From an uncultured Burkholderiales bacterium (GTDB taxonomy: Bacteria; Pseudomonadota; Gammaproteobacteria; Burkholderiales; Burkholderiaceae_C): 48,097 nt of DNA. Below are positions 6,636 to 16,942 of this stretch, in pieces (positions within the stretch are counted from its first letter, which is position 1; every line of letters begins with the position of its first letter). The notes under the pieces were generated by a model. The model searched no databases and was not told the DNA's origin. It saw nothing but the letters and a program-made list of their open reading frames with translations. The position numbers and the translations under genes were made by a program. The stretch is taken from assembly GCA_902825995.1 (NCBI GenBank), contig CADEDE010000011.1, forward strand, positions 1-48,097, in the 5' to 3' direction.

Positions 6636-7500
6636 CCTCGTGGCCGGAAAAATCGCGCGCGAACTGGTACGCCACGCGGCCCGAGCGCGAGCCGCGCTCG
6701 AGCGCCCAAATCAGCGCTTCGGGCCGAGCGGCTTCGATGCGTGCCGCATCGGCAATGCCGAAATGGCGAAGCCACTGGGCCACGATCGCCAGGTACTCGG
6801 TCTGCGTAAACGGATAGAAGCTGACCCACAACCCAAAGCGCTCCGACAGCGAAATCTTCTCCTCGACGACCTCGCCCGGATGCACTTCGCCGTCTTCGGT
6901 GTGCGTGTAGCTCAGGTTCTCACGCATGTACTCGGGCAGCAGGTGGCGGCGGTTGCTGGTGGCATAGATCAACACGTTGTCGCTGGTCTGGGAGACCGAG
7001 CCGTCGAGCATCGACTTCATGGCCTTGTAGCCGGGCTCGCCTTCGTCGAACGACAGATCGTCGCAATAGACGATGAAGCGCTCGGGCCGCTCGGCGACTC
7101 GATCGACGATGTCGGGCAGATCGACCAGCTCGGTCTTGTCAACCTCGATCAGGCGCAGGCCTTGTGGCGAAAACTCATTCAGGCAGGCCTTGATCAGCGA
7201 GCTTTTGCCGGTGCCGCGCGCCCCCGTCAGCAGCACGTTGTTGGCCGCACGGCCGGCGACGAACTGGCGCGTATTGCGCACGAGACGCTCTTTCTGCGGC
7301 TCGACTTCCTTCAAATCCGACAGACGGATCGTGGCCACATGGCGCACCGGTTCGATCGCACCGCTGTGGCCCCGCTTGCGATAGCGAAAGGCGATCGACG
7401 CCTGCCAATCGGTGCTGGCCGGTGGACGCGGCAACACAGTCTCCAGTCGGGCCAGCAGGGTTTCGGCGCGGGCGATCAGGGTTTCGAGCGTGGGCTTCAT
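6628..7500 (-). CDS. DUF815 family ATP-binding protein
   Basis: 290-aa P-loop ATPase of the DUF815 group (AAA+-like). Walker A is GARGTGKSS (residues 93-101) in the context NNVLLTGARGTGKSSL. Walker B is RFIVYCDDLSF (DD at 147-148). Sensor-like IYATSNRRHLLPE and an arginine-rich C-terminus follow. The start is the ATG at 7500 (MKPTLETL); the open frame upstream looks non-coding. Its function is not established. Family members often sit next to mutT in Burkholderiales, as here. It overlaps mutT by 8 nt. Confidence 0.85.
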   Translation of the reverse strand: MKPTLETLIARAETLLARLETVLPRPPASTDWQASIAFRYRKRGHSGAIEPVRHVATIRLSDLKEVEPQKERLVRNTRQFVAGRAANNVLLTGARGTGKSSLIKACLNEFSPQGLRLIEVDKTELVDLPDIVDRVAERPERFIVYCDDLSFDEGEPGYKAMKSMLDGSVSQTSDNVLIYATSNRRHLLPEYMRENLSYTHTEDGEVHPGEVVEEKISLSERFGLWVSFYPFTQTEYLAIVAQWLRHFGIADAARIEAARPEALIWALERGSRSGRVAYQFARDFSGHEDA

Positions 7501-7594
7501 CACGGGGCCATGGGCGCAGGCAAGGCGTACGTCGCATTGTCGGCGACGACGAAAATACGGCCAGGCTCGAGGCGGCTCACAGCCACGGCGCCGG

Positions 7595-8272
7595 TCAGGC
7601 AAACAGGCGCAGCGCGGCGTCCAGGTGCTCGGTCGGGTTGCGCTTGAAGCCCGAGCGCGCGTAGCGCTGCAAGCGGCCGACGGCAAACGCGGTCAGCGCC
7701 GAAGCCTGGCCGTTGCCATCGACGGTCGGCTGTGGCGAACCCGCCGCTTCGGCCGCGGTGCGCAGGCTCTGGCGCAATTGCGACTCGACGCGGTCGAAGA
7801 ACTGGTTCATACGCGCAATCAGGCGCTCGTGCTCGAAGACCAGCGCATCGCCGACCATCACCCGCGTCATGCCCGGATTTTTTTCGCCGAATTGCAGCAC
7901 CACGGCGAGAATCTTGGCCGCCTGCTGCGTGCCCGAGGCTTCGCGTTCGACGATCTGGTTGATCAACGTGAAGACGCTCGACTCGATAAATTCGATCAGG
8001 CCCTCGAACATCTGCGCCTTGCTGGCGAAGTGGCGGTACAGCGCGGCCTCGCTCACCGACAGCCGGGCCGCCAGCGCCGCGGTGGTGATGCGCTCGGCGC
8101 CGGGCTGTTCGAGCATCTGCGCCAGGGTCTGCAAGATCTGGATCCGGCGCTCGCCCGGCTTGGGGCGCTTGCGCACGCGCTCGGGCTTGGCGTCGGCAAC
8201 AACGCCGCCTGCGCCCGCGGCCGCTTCGTCATCGTCGGCATCGGCCGGTGCATCGGGCAGGTCGGGGATCAC
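7595..8272 (-). CDS. slmA: Nucleoid occlusion factor SlmA (TetR-like)
   Basis: 225-aa TetR-fold DNA-binding protein. The HTH region is RRIQILQTLAQMLE...RITTAALAARLSVSEAALYRHFASKAQMFEGL, with the SEAALYRHF recognition helix characteristic of SlmA. Bound to chromosomal sites, SlmA inhibits FtsZ assembly over the nucleoid. The start chosen is GTG at 8272, which overlaps the stop of the upstream nucleotidase (GTGA). There is no ATG between this point and the conserved domain. The first 45 residues are an acidic, low-complexity tail that is longer than in E. coli (198 aa). It is the last gene of an argB - nucleotidase - slmA operon. Confidence 0.87.
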   Translation of the reverse strand: MIPDLPDAPADADDDEAAAGAGGVVADAKPERVRKRPKPGERRIQILQTLAQMLEQPGAERITTAALAARLSVSEAALYRHFASKAQMFEGLIEFIESSVFTLINQIVEREASGTQQAAKILAVVLQFGEKNPGMTRVMVGDALVFEHERLIARMNQFFDRVESQLRQSLRTAAEAAGSPQPTVDGNGQASALTAFAVGRLQRYARSGFKRNPTEHLDAALRLFA

Positions 8273-8973
8273 GGCAGGCGAATCTCCAGCAACTGTTGTA
8301 GCGAAGAGATTCTGGCACACACATATGCAGGCTTTCGGTGCAGGTAAACACCAACTTTCGACAGCGGCGTGATGGGCTTCGCGGCTTGCCGCACCCAGCG
8401 CTGCATCCACACCGTGGCCATGCCGATGCGCCGCGCGACCTTCTGGTGGGCCAGGGTGTCTTCGACCAGCACGCAGCGGGTCGGCAGCGCGCCAAGTTTC
8501 ACGGCCACGCGGCGCAACGTGCGCGCATCGGGTTTGGGCCGCAGTTGGCCAAACATGGCCATGTCCTCGATCGACAGCACGTCATCGAACAGCGCACCGA
8601 TGCCCAACACGCCGAGTACGCGGTCGGTGTAGGCCCGCGGGGCATTGGTCAGGATGTACTTGCGCCCGTGCAGCCGAGCCAGCGCGTCGAAGTCGTGCGG
8701 GTGACCATGAACCCGGCCCTCCAGTCCCGGCAGCAGGTGGGTGTGGTGCAGAAAATGCGCGGCCTGGATGCCGTGGTGGCGCACCAGGCCGAGCAGCGTG
8801 GCGCCGTAGCGATGCCAGTATTCCCGGCGCAGCGCATCGGCCTCGCTGCGCCCGAGGGCCAATTCACGAACCATGTAGTCGGTCATGCCTTGGCTGATGC
8901 CGCCGAACGCGGCGCACGAAGCGTTGTGCAGGGTGTTGTCGAGGTCGAACAGCCAGACCCGATGCCGCACCAT
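8269..8973 (-). CDS. HAD-family pyrimidine 5'-nucleotidase
   Basis: 234-aa HAD hydrolase. Motif I is VWLFDLDNTL with both aspartates, motif II is ILTNAP, the motif III lysine lies in LRPKPD, and motif IV is CVLVEDT. The pattern (FDLDNTLH, YHR-like helical cap, LTNA) matches SDT1/PHM8-type pyrimidine 5'-nucleotidases that dephosphorylate UMP/CMP. The ATG at 8973 lies 2 nt beyond the argB stop; a TTG at 8979 would overlap that stop. The C-terminal end overlaps the slmA GTG. Substrate is inferred from the family. Confidence 0.83.
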   Translation of the reverse strand: MVRHRVWLFDLDNTLHNASCAAFGGISQGMTDYMVRELALGRSEADALRREYWHRYGATLLGLVRHHGIQAAHFLHHTHLLPGLEGRVHGHPHDFDALARLHGRKYILTNAPRAYTDRVLGVLGIGALFDDVLSIEDMAMFGQLRPKPDARTLRRVAVKLGALPTRCVLVEDTLAHQKVARRIGMATVWMQRWVRQAAKPITPLSKVGVYLHRKPAYVCARISSLQQLLEIRLP

Positions 8974-8975
8974 GC

Positions 8976-10560
<1,585 letters not shown>

Positions 10561-10694
10561 GCGACGCCCTCTGACGATCCTGTGCATTCATTTTCGCCTG
10601 CGCCGCGGCGGCGGCGCCGGTTTGGCGAATTCGGCCTCGGCCTCGACGAGGATTCTTGCCGGCAGCACGCCGCTCGGTGCCGGACAATCGCGCC

Positions 10695-11306
10695 ATGCAC
10701 GGTCCCGATCGCGATTTCTGGCAACAGCGCTTTGCGCAACGGCAAATGCCGTGGGATCGCGGCGCACCCGGCCCGCAGATCGAACCCTGGATCGCCGACG
10801 GCACGCTGACGCCGGGTCTGCGCATCGCGGTGCCCGGCTGCGGCAGCGGCCACGACGTGCTCGCGTTGGCCGAGGCCGGCTGCAAGGTTACGGCCATCGA
10901 CTATGCCGAGGCGGCACTGACGCTGACCCGCGAACGCCTGGCCGCGGCCGCTGCGACTGCCGACCTCGAACAAGCCGATGTCCTCACCTGGCAGCCGGCT
11001 CGGCCCTTCGACGCGCTGTACGAACAAACCTGCTGGTGCGCGCTGCACCCGGACCATTGGCAGGCCTACGCACTGCAATTGCAGCGCTGGCTGCGCCCCG
11101 GTGGCCGCCTGCTGATGTTGGCCATGCAGTGCCAACGCCCGAGCGCGGCCGAGGGCCGCGTCGAAGGGCCGCCGTACCACATGGACATCCAGATGCTGCG
11201 TGCGCTGCTGCCGGCAACGCAGTGGTCATGGCCGGCAGCGCCGTACGAGCGCGTAGCGCACCCGATCGGTTGGACTGAACTGGCGATCGTGCTGACGCGG
11301 CGGTAA
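10695..11306 (+). CDS. TPMT-family SAM-dependent methyltransferase
   Basis: 203-aa class I methyltransferase of the thiopurine S-methyltransferase family. The N-terminus FWQQRFAQRQMPWDRGAPGPQIEPWI is the TPMT entry motif. The SAM-binding motif I follows as IAVPGCGSGHDVLALAEAGCKVTAIDYAEAAL, then YEQTCWCALHPDHWQAYALQLQRWLRPGG. Bacterial relatives act on thiols, selenium or tellurium compounds or other small nucleophiles. The true substrate is unknown. The start is the ATG at 10695, with GACAAT close upstream. It is divergent from the nuclease gene and convergent with the hydrolase gene, and probably monocistronic. Confidence 0.82.
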   Translation: MHGPDRDFWQQRFAQRQMPWDRGAPGPQIEPWIADGTLTPGLRIAVPGCGSGHDVLALAEAGCKVTAIDYAEAALTLTRERLAAAAATADLEQADVLTWQPARPFDALYEQTCWCALHPDHWQAYALQLQRWLRPGGRLLMLAMQCQRPSAAEGRVEGPPYHMDIQMLRALLPATQWSWPAAPYERVAHPIGWTELAIVLTRR

Positions 11307-11374
11307 CAGGGGTAGGGCTCGGCGCAGGTCTTGAAGGTCTCGGGCAGCGCCTTGCGGGCCGATGGGCGCTGGGT

Positions 11375-12175
11375 TCAGGCCAGCGCGGTGCGCAGCGCGT
11401 TCAACGTACCGTCGGGGCATTCCTGCATCGGGAAATGGCCGGCCGGCACGCTGTACACGGCAGCCTTCAAGATCTTGGCGACGGCTTGCGCATCCCTGGG
11501 CAGGGTCATCCGATCGAACACGCCCAGCACTAGGTGCGCGGGACAGCCGATGTTTTTCGCCGCATCGAGCCCGTTGACATAGGCGTTGCATGCGGCGAAA
11601 TCGGTGTGGAACAGCAGCGGGTCGCGACCGTGCGCCAGCACCTGGCGCATCAGTGCGCGCGCGCCGCCGCGCAGCCACACGCCGGGGCCGGGGTACGAGG
11701 GCTTGGCGGCAAGGGTCGAAAACGAAAGCCTGACCACGCGGTCGATCGCGGCCAGCGTATCGGCCTGGCCCAGTTCGAGCAGTGCGGCGGGCACCGGCAT
11801 GGGCACCGCGGTGGCGAGCATGACCAGCCGTGTGATCCGCCCGGGCGCGCGCGATGTGGCTTCGAGCGCCGCCAGCGAACCCATGCTGTGGCCCGCCAGC
11901 GCAGCCTGCTCGACGCCGGCGGCGTCGAGCAGCGCGAGCAGCCAGTCGGCCATCGCTTCGATGCTTTTCAGCGCCGGCGCTGCGCTGCGCATGTGGCCCG
12001 GCAGGTCGGGCGCCAGCACGCGCCAGCCATGGTGTGCGAACCAGCGCGCCAACAGCGTGAAGTTGCCGTGGTCGTTCATCGCGCCATGCACGAAGACGAC
12101 GCAAGGCAGGCTGGCGTCGAAGGCCTTGCCGCCGGTATAACAGTAGGTCTCATGGCCCTGGACTTGCGGCTTCAT
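11375..12175 (-). CDS. Alpha/beta hydrolase
   Basis: 266-aa alpha/beta-hydrolase fold enzyme. It shows the oxyanion-hole motif VVFVHGAMNDHGNF, the nucleophile elbow AGHSMGS (Ser97), an acid region LVLGVFDRMT and the catalytic histidine in PAGHFPMQE. There is no signal peptide, so it is cytoplasmic. The ATG overlaps the metY stop in ATGA fashion, so it is translated with metY. One possible reading is an acyl-homoserine or ester hydrolase in the same pathway, but nothing in the sequence fixes the substrate. Confidence 0.82.
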   Translation of the reverse strand: MKPQVQGHETYCYTGGKAFDASLPCVVFVHGAMNDHGNFTLLARWFAHHGWRVLAPDLPGHMRSAAPALKSIEAMADWLLALLDAAGVEQAALAGHSMGSLAALEATSRAPGRITRLVMLATAVPMPVPAALLELGQADTLAAIDRVVRLSFSTLAAKPSYPGPGVWLRGGARALMRQVLAHGRDPLLFHTDFAACNAYVNGLDAAKNIGCPAHLVLGVFDRMTLPRDAQAVAKILKAAVYSVPAGHFPMQECPDGTLNALRTALA

Positions 12176-13470
12176 GCGGCCTTCTCCGCGGCCTTCAAGG
12201 CGTGCTTCAAGTCGTCGATCAGGTCATCCGCATCTTCGAGCCCGATCGACAAGCGGATCGTGCCCGGCCCGATGCCGGCCGAGGCCAGCGCCGCATCGTC
12301 CATGCGGAAATGCGTGGTCGAAGCCGGGTGGATCACCAGCGAGCGGCAGTCGCCGACGTTGGCCAGGTGCGAGAAAATTTTCAGCGCTTCGATGAAAGCC
12401 ACGCCCTGCTTGCGCGAGCCCTTCAGGTCGAAGCTGAAGACCGCCCCGCAGCCCTTGGGCAGCAGGCGTTGCGCCAGTGCATGGCTGGGGTGACCGTCGA
12501 GCTCGGGGTAGCCGACGCCGGCCACCATCGGCTGCGCCACCAGGAAGGCCACCAGCCTGCGCGTATTTTCGACATGCCGCGCCATGCGCAGCGACAGCGT
12601 TTCGATACCCTGCAACATCAACCAGGCGGTGTGCGGGCTCATGCAGGCCCCGAAGTCACGCAGGCCCTCGCGGCGCGCGCGCAACAGGAATGCGCCCTCG
12701 CTCGACTCTTCGGAAAACACCATGCCGTGAAAGCCGGCATAGGGCTGGTTCAATTCGGGGAATCGCGCCGCTTCACTCCAATCGAAGCGGCCGCCATCGA
12801 CCAGTACGCCGCCGACGACGGTGCCGTGGCCGCAAAGGAATTTGGTGGCCGAATGAAAAATCAGGTCGGCGCCATGTTCGAACGGCCGCATCAGGTAAGG
12901 CGTGGTGAAGGTCGAATCGACCAGCAGGGGCAGGCCAGCCTCGTGCGCAATCGCCGCCACGCTCGGGCAATCGAGCACGTCCAGCCCCGGGTTGCCCAGC
13001 GTTTCGCCGAATAACAGCCTGGTCTCGGGCCGGATTGCCGCGCGCCAGCCATCGACGTCGCCGGGCTTGACGAAGGTGGTCGCGATGCCGAAGCGCGCCA
13101 GCGTGTAGCTGAGCAGGTTGTGCGAGCCGCCGTACAGCGCCGAGCTGGACACGATGTGCGAACCGGCGCCCGCCAGCGTCGTGATCGCCAGGTGCAAAGC
13201 CGCCTGCCCGCTGGCCGTGGCGACCCCACCCACGCCGCCTTCGAGCGCCGCCATGCGCTCCTCGAAGACCGCATTCGTCGGGTTGCTGATGCGGCTATAG
13301 ACATGGCCCGCGCGCTCGAGGTTGAACAGCGACGCCGCGTGCTCGCTGGACTCGAAGACGAACGAGGTGGACAGGTGGATCGGCAGCGCCCGGGCGCCCG
13401 TGGCGGGGTCGGGCGCGGCGCCGGCATGCAGCGCCAGGGTGTCGAATCCGGGGTCGGCGGGGCCGGGCAT
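12172..13470 (-). CDS. metY: O-acetylhomoserine sulfhydrylase (MetY)
   Basis: 432-aa PLP enzyme of the Cys/Met metabolism family. The pyridoxal lysine is in HSATKFLCGHG (K210). Other hallmarks are YSRISNPTNAVFEERMAALEGG, ATASGQAALHLA, PLLVDSTFTTPYL and SLVIHPASTTH. Length near 430 aa and the STTH segment favour O-acetylhomoserine aminocarboxypropyltransferase (homocysteine from O-acetylhomoserine and sulfide) over the shorter MetZ or MetB. A good ribosome-binding site (AGGGAG) stands 7 nt before the ATG. It forms a two-gene unit with the hydrolase and is divergent from the CBS gene. Confidence 0.9.
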   Translation of the reverse strand: MPGPADPGFDTLALHAGAAPDPATGARALPIHLSTSFVFESSEHAASLFNLERAGHVYSRISNPTNAVFEERMAALEGGVGGVATASGQAALHLAITTLAGAGSHIVSSSALYGGSHNLLSYTLARFGIATTFVKPGDVDGWRAAIRPETRLLFGETLGNPGLDVLDCPSVAAIAHEAGLPLLVDSTFTTPYLMRPFEHGADLIFHSATKFLCGHGTVVGGVLVDGGRFDWSEAARFPELNQPYAGFHGMVFSEESSEGAFLLRARREGLRDFGACMSPHTAWLMLQGIETLSLRMARHVENTRRLVAFLVAQPMVAGVGYPELDGHPSHALAQRLLPKGCGAVFSFDLKGSRKQGVAFIEALKIFSHLANVGDCRSLVIHPASTTHFRMDDAALASAGIGPGTIRLSIGLEDADDLIDDLKHALKAAEKAA

Positions 13471-13562
13471 GGGCTGCTCCCTAGGCAGATGGGCTGTTGG
13501 CTGCGCGGATTGTGTGCTATGTTTTTCGTATCCCCACGGTCATTCAGCAAGCGGAGCCAAGC

Positions 13563-14024
13563 ATGAAAGTCAGCGACATTTTGCACGTCAAGGGCAGCAC
13601 GCTCTACACCATCACCCCGGAAGAACCACTGGCCGACGCGCTGCGCACGATGGCCGGGCTGGACATCGGCTCGCTGGTGGTCATGAACCACGGCGAGCTG
13701 GCCGGCATACTGACCTTTCGGGAAGTGATCCAGGCCGTGGTACGCAACGGCGGCACCATCGGCACGACCGTCGTGCATAGCGTGATGGACGACTTTCCGC
13801 TCACCTGCACACCCGAAACCGAGCTCGACGAAGTGCGCCGCATGATGCTGCAGCGCCACGCGCGCTACCTGCCGGTGATGAACCAGCGCACGCTGATGGG
13901 CGTAATCTCCTTCTACGACGTCGCCAAGGCGGTCGTCGATTCGCAGGACTTCGAGAACCGCATGCTGAAGGCCTACATCCGCGACTGGCCGGTCGAGGAC
14001 ACCGAAGCAGCCAAGGCGGGCTGA
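13563..14024 (+). CDS. CBS-domain-pair protein
   Basis: 153-aa stand-alone protein made of two CBS motifs (residues about 1-60 and 75-135), with MKVSDILHVKG at the start, GSLVVMNHGELAGILTFREVI closing the first repeat and ARYLPVMNQRTLMGVISFYDVAKAVV closing the second. CBS pairs bind adenine nucleotides such as AMP or ATP and usually regulate a partner. The partner is not evident. GGAG stands 7 nt before the ATG. The gene is divergent from metY with a 92-nt spacer and is followed 47 nt later by otnK, which may be a separate unit. Confidence 0.88.
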   Translation: MKVSDILHVKGSTLYTITPEEPLADALRTMAGLDIGSLVVMNHGELAGILTFREVIQAVVRNGGTIGTTVVHSVMDDFPLTCTPETELDEVRRMMLQRHARYLPVMNQRTLMGVISFYDVAKAVVDSQDFENRMLKAYIRDWPVEDTEAAKAG

Positions 14025-14071
14025 ATCGTTCTCGCCCTGCGCGGGGGTAGGGCACCCATGTCAGCGGTCAT

Positions 14072-15373
14072 TTGCCTGCTCGATCTTTGAAAACAACAAC
14101 TTCACTGAAACAAGCTGTTCTGGGCGTCATCGCCGACGACTTCACCGGCGCCACCGACGTGGCCGGCATGCTGGTGCAGGCCGGCATGGACACGCTGCTC
14201 ACCATCGGCGTGCCCGAAGTCGGCGCCGCACTTGACGCCGACGCGGTCGTGGTGGCGCTGAAATCGCGCACCGTGGCCCCGGCCGAGGCGGTACGCGACT
14301 CGCTGGCCGCGCTCGATCGCCTGCGTGCGGCCGGCTGCCGGCGGTACTATTTCAAAGTCTGCTCGACCTTCGACTCGACGCCGCGCGGCAACATCGGACC
14401 GGTGGCCCAGGCCCTGATGGCGGCACTGAACGCCGATTTCGCGATCGCCTGCCCGGCATTTCCGGAGAACGGCCGCAGCGTCTATTGCGGGCATTTGTTC
14501 GTCGGCGATCTGCTGCTGTCGGACTCGGGCATGAGGCACCACCCGCTGACGCCGATGACCGATGCCAATCTGGTGCGCTGGCTGCAGGCGCAGACGGCGT
14601 TGCAGGTCGGCCTGTTGCGGCAGGATGCGGTGGCCGCGGGTGTCGATGCGGTGACTTCGCGCATCGCTGCCCTGCGTACCGCGAACGTGCGTATCGCGAT
14701 CGCCGACGCCATCGACAACGCCGACCTGCGCACCCTGGGCGCGGCCTGCGCCGACCTGCCTTTGTTGATCGCCGGCTCCGGCCTCGCGCTGGGCTTGCCC
14801 GCGGCCTACGTCGCACGCGGCTGGATGCTGCCCGATGCGCAGGCAGCGCGGTTGCCGGCGGTCGGCGGCCATGCTGCCGTGCTGTCAGGCTCGTGCTCGA
14901 CGGCGAGCAATGCGCAGGTCGCGCATTGGCTGCAAAGCGGCCGGCCCGCGCTGCCCATCGACGCGCTGCAACTCGCCGCCGGTGCGCCCGTCGCCGCGCA
15001 GGCGCTGGCCTGGGCCGAGGCGCGCTTGGCGCAAGGCCCGGTGCTGGTCTATGCCACGGCCGGCGCCGATGCGGTGAAGGCCGCGCAACAGCAGCTCGGC
15101 GTCGAGCGCGCCGGCGCGCTGGTCGAAGACTGCCTGGCCGAAATCGCGGCCGGCCTGCACGAGCGCGGTGTGCGCCGCCTGGTCGTCGCCGGCGGCGAAA
15201 CCTCGGGCGCGGTCGTGCAAGCGCTACGGGTGCAGCGCCTGCGCGTCGGCGCACCGATCGACCCCGGCGTGCCGTGGACGCAGGCCGAAGGCCGGCCGCT
15301 GCTGCTGGCGCTCAAGTCGGGCAATTTCGGCAGCATCGATTTCTTTGCCAAGGCGCTGGCGTCGGTGCAGTAA
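14072..15373 (+). CDS. otnK: 3-oxo-tetronate kinase OtnK (DUF1537 family)
   Basis: About 433-aa kinase of the four-carbon acid sugar kinase family. The N-terminal signature is LGVIADDFTGATDVAGMLVQAGM. YYFKVCSTFDSTPRGNIGPV and the C-terminal nucleotide-binding part LVVAGGETSGAVVQAL follow, with LALKSGNFGS near the end. OtnK phosphorylates 3-oxo-tetronate to its 4-phosphate in L-threonate/D-erythronate breakdown. There is no ATG before the domain. TTG at 14072 is used here; TTG at 14087 is also possible. OtnC and OtnI genes follow in order, which supports the call. Confidence 0.87.
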   Translation: MPARSLKTTTSLKQAVLGVIADDFTGATDVAGMLVQAGMDTLLTIGVPEVGAALDADAVVVALKSRTVAPAEAVRDSLAALDRLRAAGCRRYYFKVCSTFDSTPRGNIGPVAQALMAALNADFAIACPAFPENGRSVYCGHLFVGDLLLSDSGMRHHPLTPMTDANLVRWLQAQTALQVGLLRQDAVAAGVDAVTSRIAALRTANVRIAIADAIDNADLRTLGAACADLPLLIAGSGLALGLPAAYVARGWMLPDAQAARLPAVGGHAAVLSGSCSTASNAQVAHWLQSGRPALPIDALQLAAGAPVAAQALAWAEARLAQGPVLVYATAGADAVKAAQQQLGVERAGALVEDCLAEIAAGLHERGVRRLVVAGGETSGAVVQALRVQRLRVGAPIDPGVPWTQAEGRPLLLALKSGNFGSIDFFAKALASVQ

Positions 15374-15408
15374 GGCCATAGGCATCGCATGCTTTCGATA
15401 TTGGCGCC

Positions 15409-16095
15409 ATGACAAGACTGACTGCCGGCGGATCCGACATGGCGCATGGCGATTCGCGAGCCGAACTCTGCCGCGTCGGCGCATCGCTGTTCGCCCGCGG
15501 CTACGTACACGCCAGCGCCGGCAATATCAGCGCGCGCACCGACAGCGGCTACCTCATCACCCCCACCGACGCCTGCCTGGGTTTTCTCGACCCCGCGCAA
15601 CTGGCCTTCGTCGATAAGGCCGGTGTGCAGCAATCCGGCGACCGCGCGAGCAAGACGCTCACGCTGCACCGCGCGATCTACGCCGCGGATCCTGCCGCGC
15701 GCTGCGTGATTCACACGCACAGCACGCACCTGGTGGCGCTGACGCTGGCCGGGGTGTGGAGCGCTGTGGATGTGCTGCCGCCGATCACGCCCTACTTCGT
15801 GATGAAGGTCGGCCATGTGCCGCTGGTGGCCTACCGCCGGCCGGGCGACCCCGAGGTGGCGCAGACCGTAGTGACGCTGATCGCCGCCGGCCGCCAAGGC
15901 GGCACGCCGATCCGTGCGGTGCTGCTCGATCGCCTCGGCCCGGTCTGCTGGCACGAGACGCCGGCCGCGGCAATGGCGGTGCTCGAGGAACTCGAAGAGA
16001 CCGCCCGGCTCTGGCTGATGTCGAACCCGAAGCCGCTGCCGCTCAGCGAACCCCAGCTCGCCGAACTGCGCACCCGGTTCGGTGCGGCTTGGTAA
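15409..16095 (+). CDS. otnC: 3-oxo-tetronate 4-phosphate decarboxylase OtnC (class II aldolase family)
   Basis: 228-aa class II aldolase/adducin-family enzyme. Family motifs are [22 protein letters not shown], the zinc-binding histidines in [13 protein letters not shown] and a third histidine region further on ([14 protein letters not shown]). With OtnK it converts 3-oxo-tetronate phosphate to dihydroxyacetone phosphate and CO2. The start is the ATG at 15409, although [11 protein letters not shown] at 15439 would match shorter family members. It lies 35 nt after otnK. Confidence 0.87.
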   Translation: MTRLTAGGSDMAHGDSRAELCRVGASLFARGYVHASAGNISARTDSGYLITPTDACLGFLDPAQLAFVDKAGVQQSGDRASKTLTLHRAIYAADPAARCVIHTHSTHLVALTLAGVWSAVDVLPPITPYFVMKVGHVPLVAYRRPGDPEVAQTVVTLIAAGRQGGTPIRAVLLDRLGPVCWHETPAAAMAVLEELEETARLWLMSNPKPLPLSEPQLAELRTRFGAAW

Positions 16096-16105
16096 GGCCG
16101 CCGCC

Positions 16106-16912
16106 ATGCTGCGCTTTGCCGCCAACCTGTCGATGCTCTACAACGAGCACGCCTTTGTCGATCGCTTCGCCGCCGCCGCAGCCGATGGGTTCAGCGCCGT
16201 CGAGTACCTGTTCCCCTACGCCTTTGCGGCCAGCGATCTGGCTGCCCGGCTGCGCGACCACGGCCTCGAACAGGTGCTGTTCAACGCCCCGCCCGGCGAC
16301 TGGGACCACGGCGAGCGTGGCACGGCCTGCCTGCCCGGCCGCGAAGACGAATTCAAGCGCAGCATCGACCAGGCGCTCGGCTACGCGGCCACCCTGCGCT
16401 GCCCGCGCGTGCATGTGATGGCCGGCCTGGCGCCGCCGGGCACCGAGCGCGCGACGCTGCGCGCCACCTATATCGCCAACCTGGCCTGGGCCGCGGCGCA
16501 GGCCGCAGCCCAGGGCGTCGAGATCCTGATCGAGCCGATCAACACGCGCGACGTTCCCGGCTTCTTCCTGAACCGCCAGGACCACGCGCACGAAGTCGTC
16601 GCCGCTGTCGGCGCAGCCAACCTGAAGGTGCAGATGGACCTGTACCACTGCCAGATCGTCGAGGGCGACCTGGCCACGAAGATCGGGAAGTACCTGCCCA
16701 CCGGCGCCGTCGGCCACCTGCAGATCGCCGGCGTGCCCGAACGATACGAACCCGACCTCGGCGAGGTCAACCACCCCTACCTGTTCGAGCTGATCGACCG
16801 TTTGGGCTATGGCGGCTGGATCGGCTGCGAGTACCGCCCTCGCATCGCAACACCCGGCGGCACCTCGGCTGGCCTCGGCTGGCTCCATGCCTGCCGCACA
16901 GGACAAATATAA
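16106..16912 (+). CDS. otnI: 2-oxo-tetronate isomerase OtnI (hydroxypyruvate isomerase family)
   Basis: 268-aa TIM-barrel isomerase of the Hyi/OtnI group. Characteristic segments are [39 protein letters not shown] at the start, [21 protein letters not shown] with a metal-binding glutamate, [15 protein letters not shown] and WIGCEYRPR. It interconverts 2-oxo- and 3-oxo-tetronate, so it feeds OtnK. The ATG at 16106 is 10 nt after the otnC stop. The usual dehydrogenase partner (OtnD/LtnD) and a DeoR-type regulator are not in the window. Confidence 0.87.
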   Translation: MLRFAANLSMLYNEHAFVDRFAAAAADGFSAVEYLFPYAFAASDLAARLRDHGLEQVLFNAPPGDWDHGERGTACLPGREDEFKRSIDQALGYAATLRCPRVHVMAGLAPPGTERATLRATYIANLAWAAAQAAAQGVEILIEPINTRDVPGFFLNRQDHAHEVVAAVGAANLKVQMDLYHCQIVEGDLATKIGKYLPTGAVGHLQIAGVPERYEPDLGEVNHPYLFELIDRLGYGGWIGCEYRPRIATPGGTSAGLGWLHACRTGQI

Positions 16913-16942
16913 AACGCCCCATCGCCGACGGGTCGATGCAGC

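Noticed and set aside
11307-11374. A gene fragment between the methyltransferase and hydrolase genes
   Set aside because: A short frame reads plausibly but is only about 20 codons, with no start and no recognisable match.
13471-13562. A SAM- or sulfur-responsive riboswitch before metY
   Set aside because: The 92-nt spacer shared with the CBS gene shows no conserved riboswitch blocks and no terminator hairpin.
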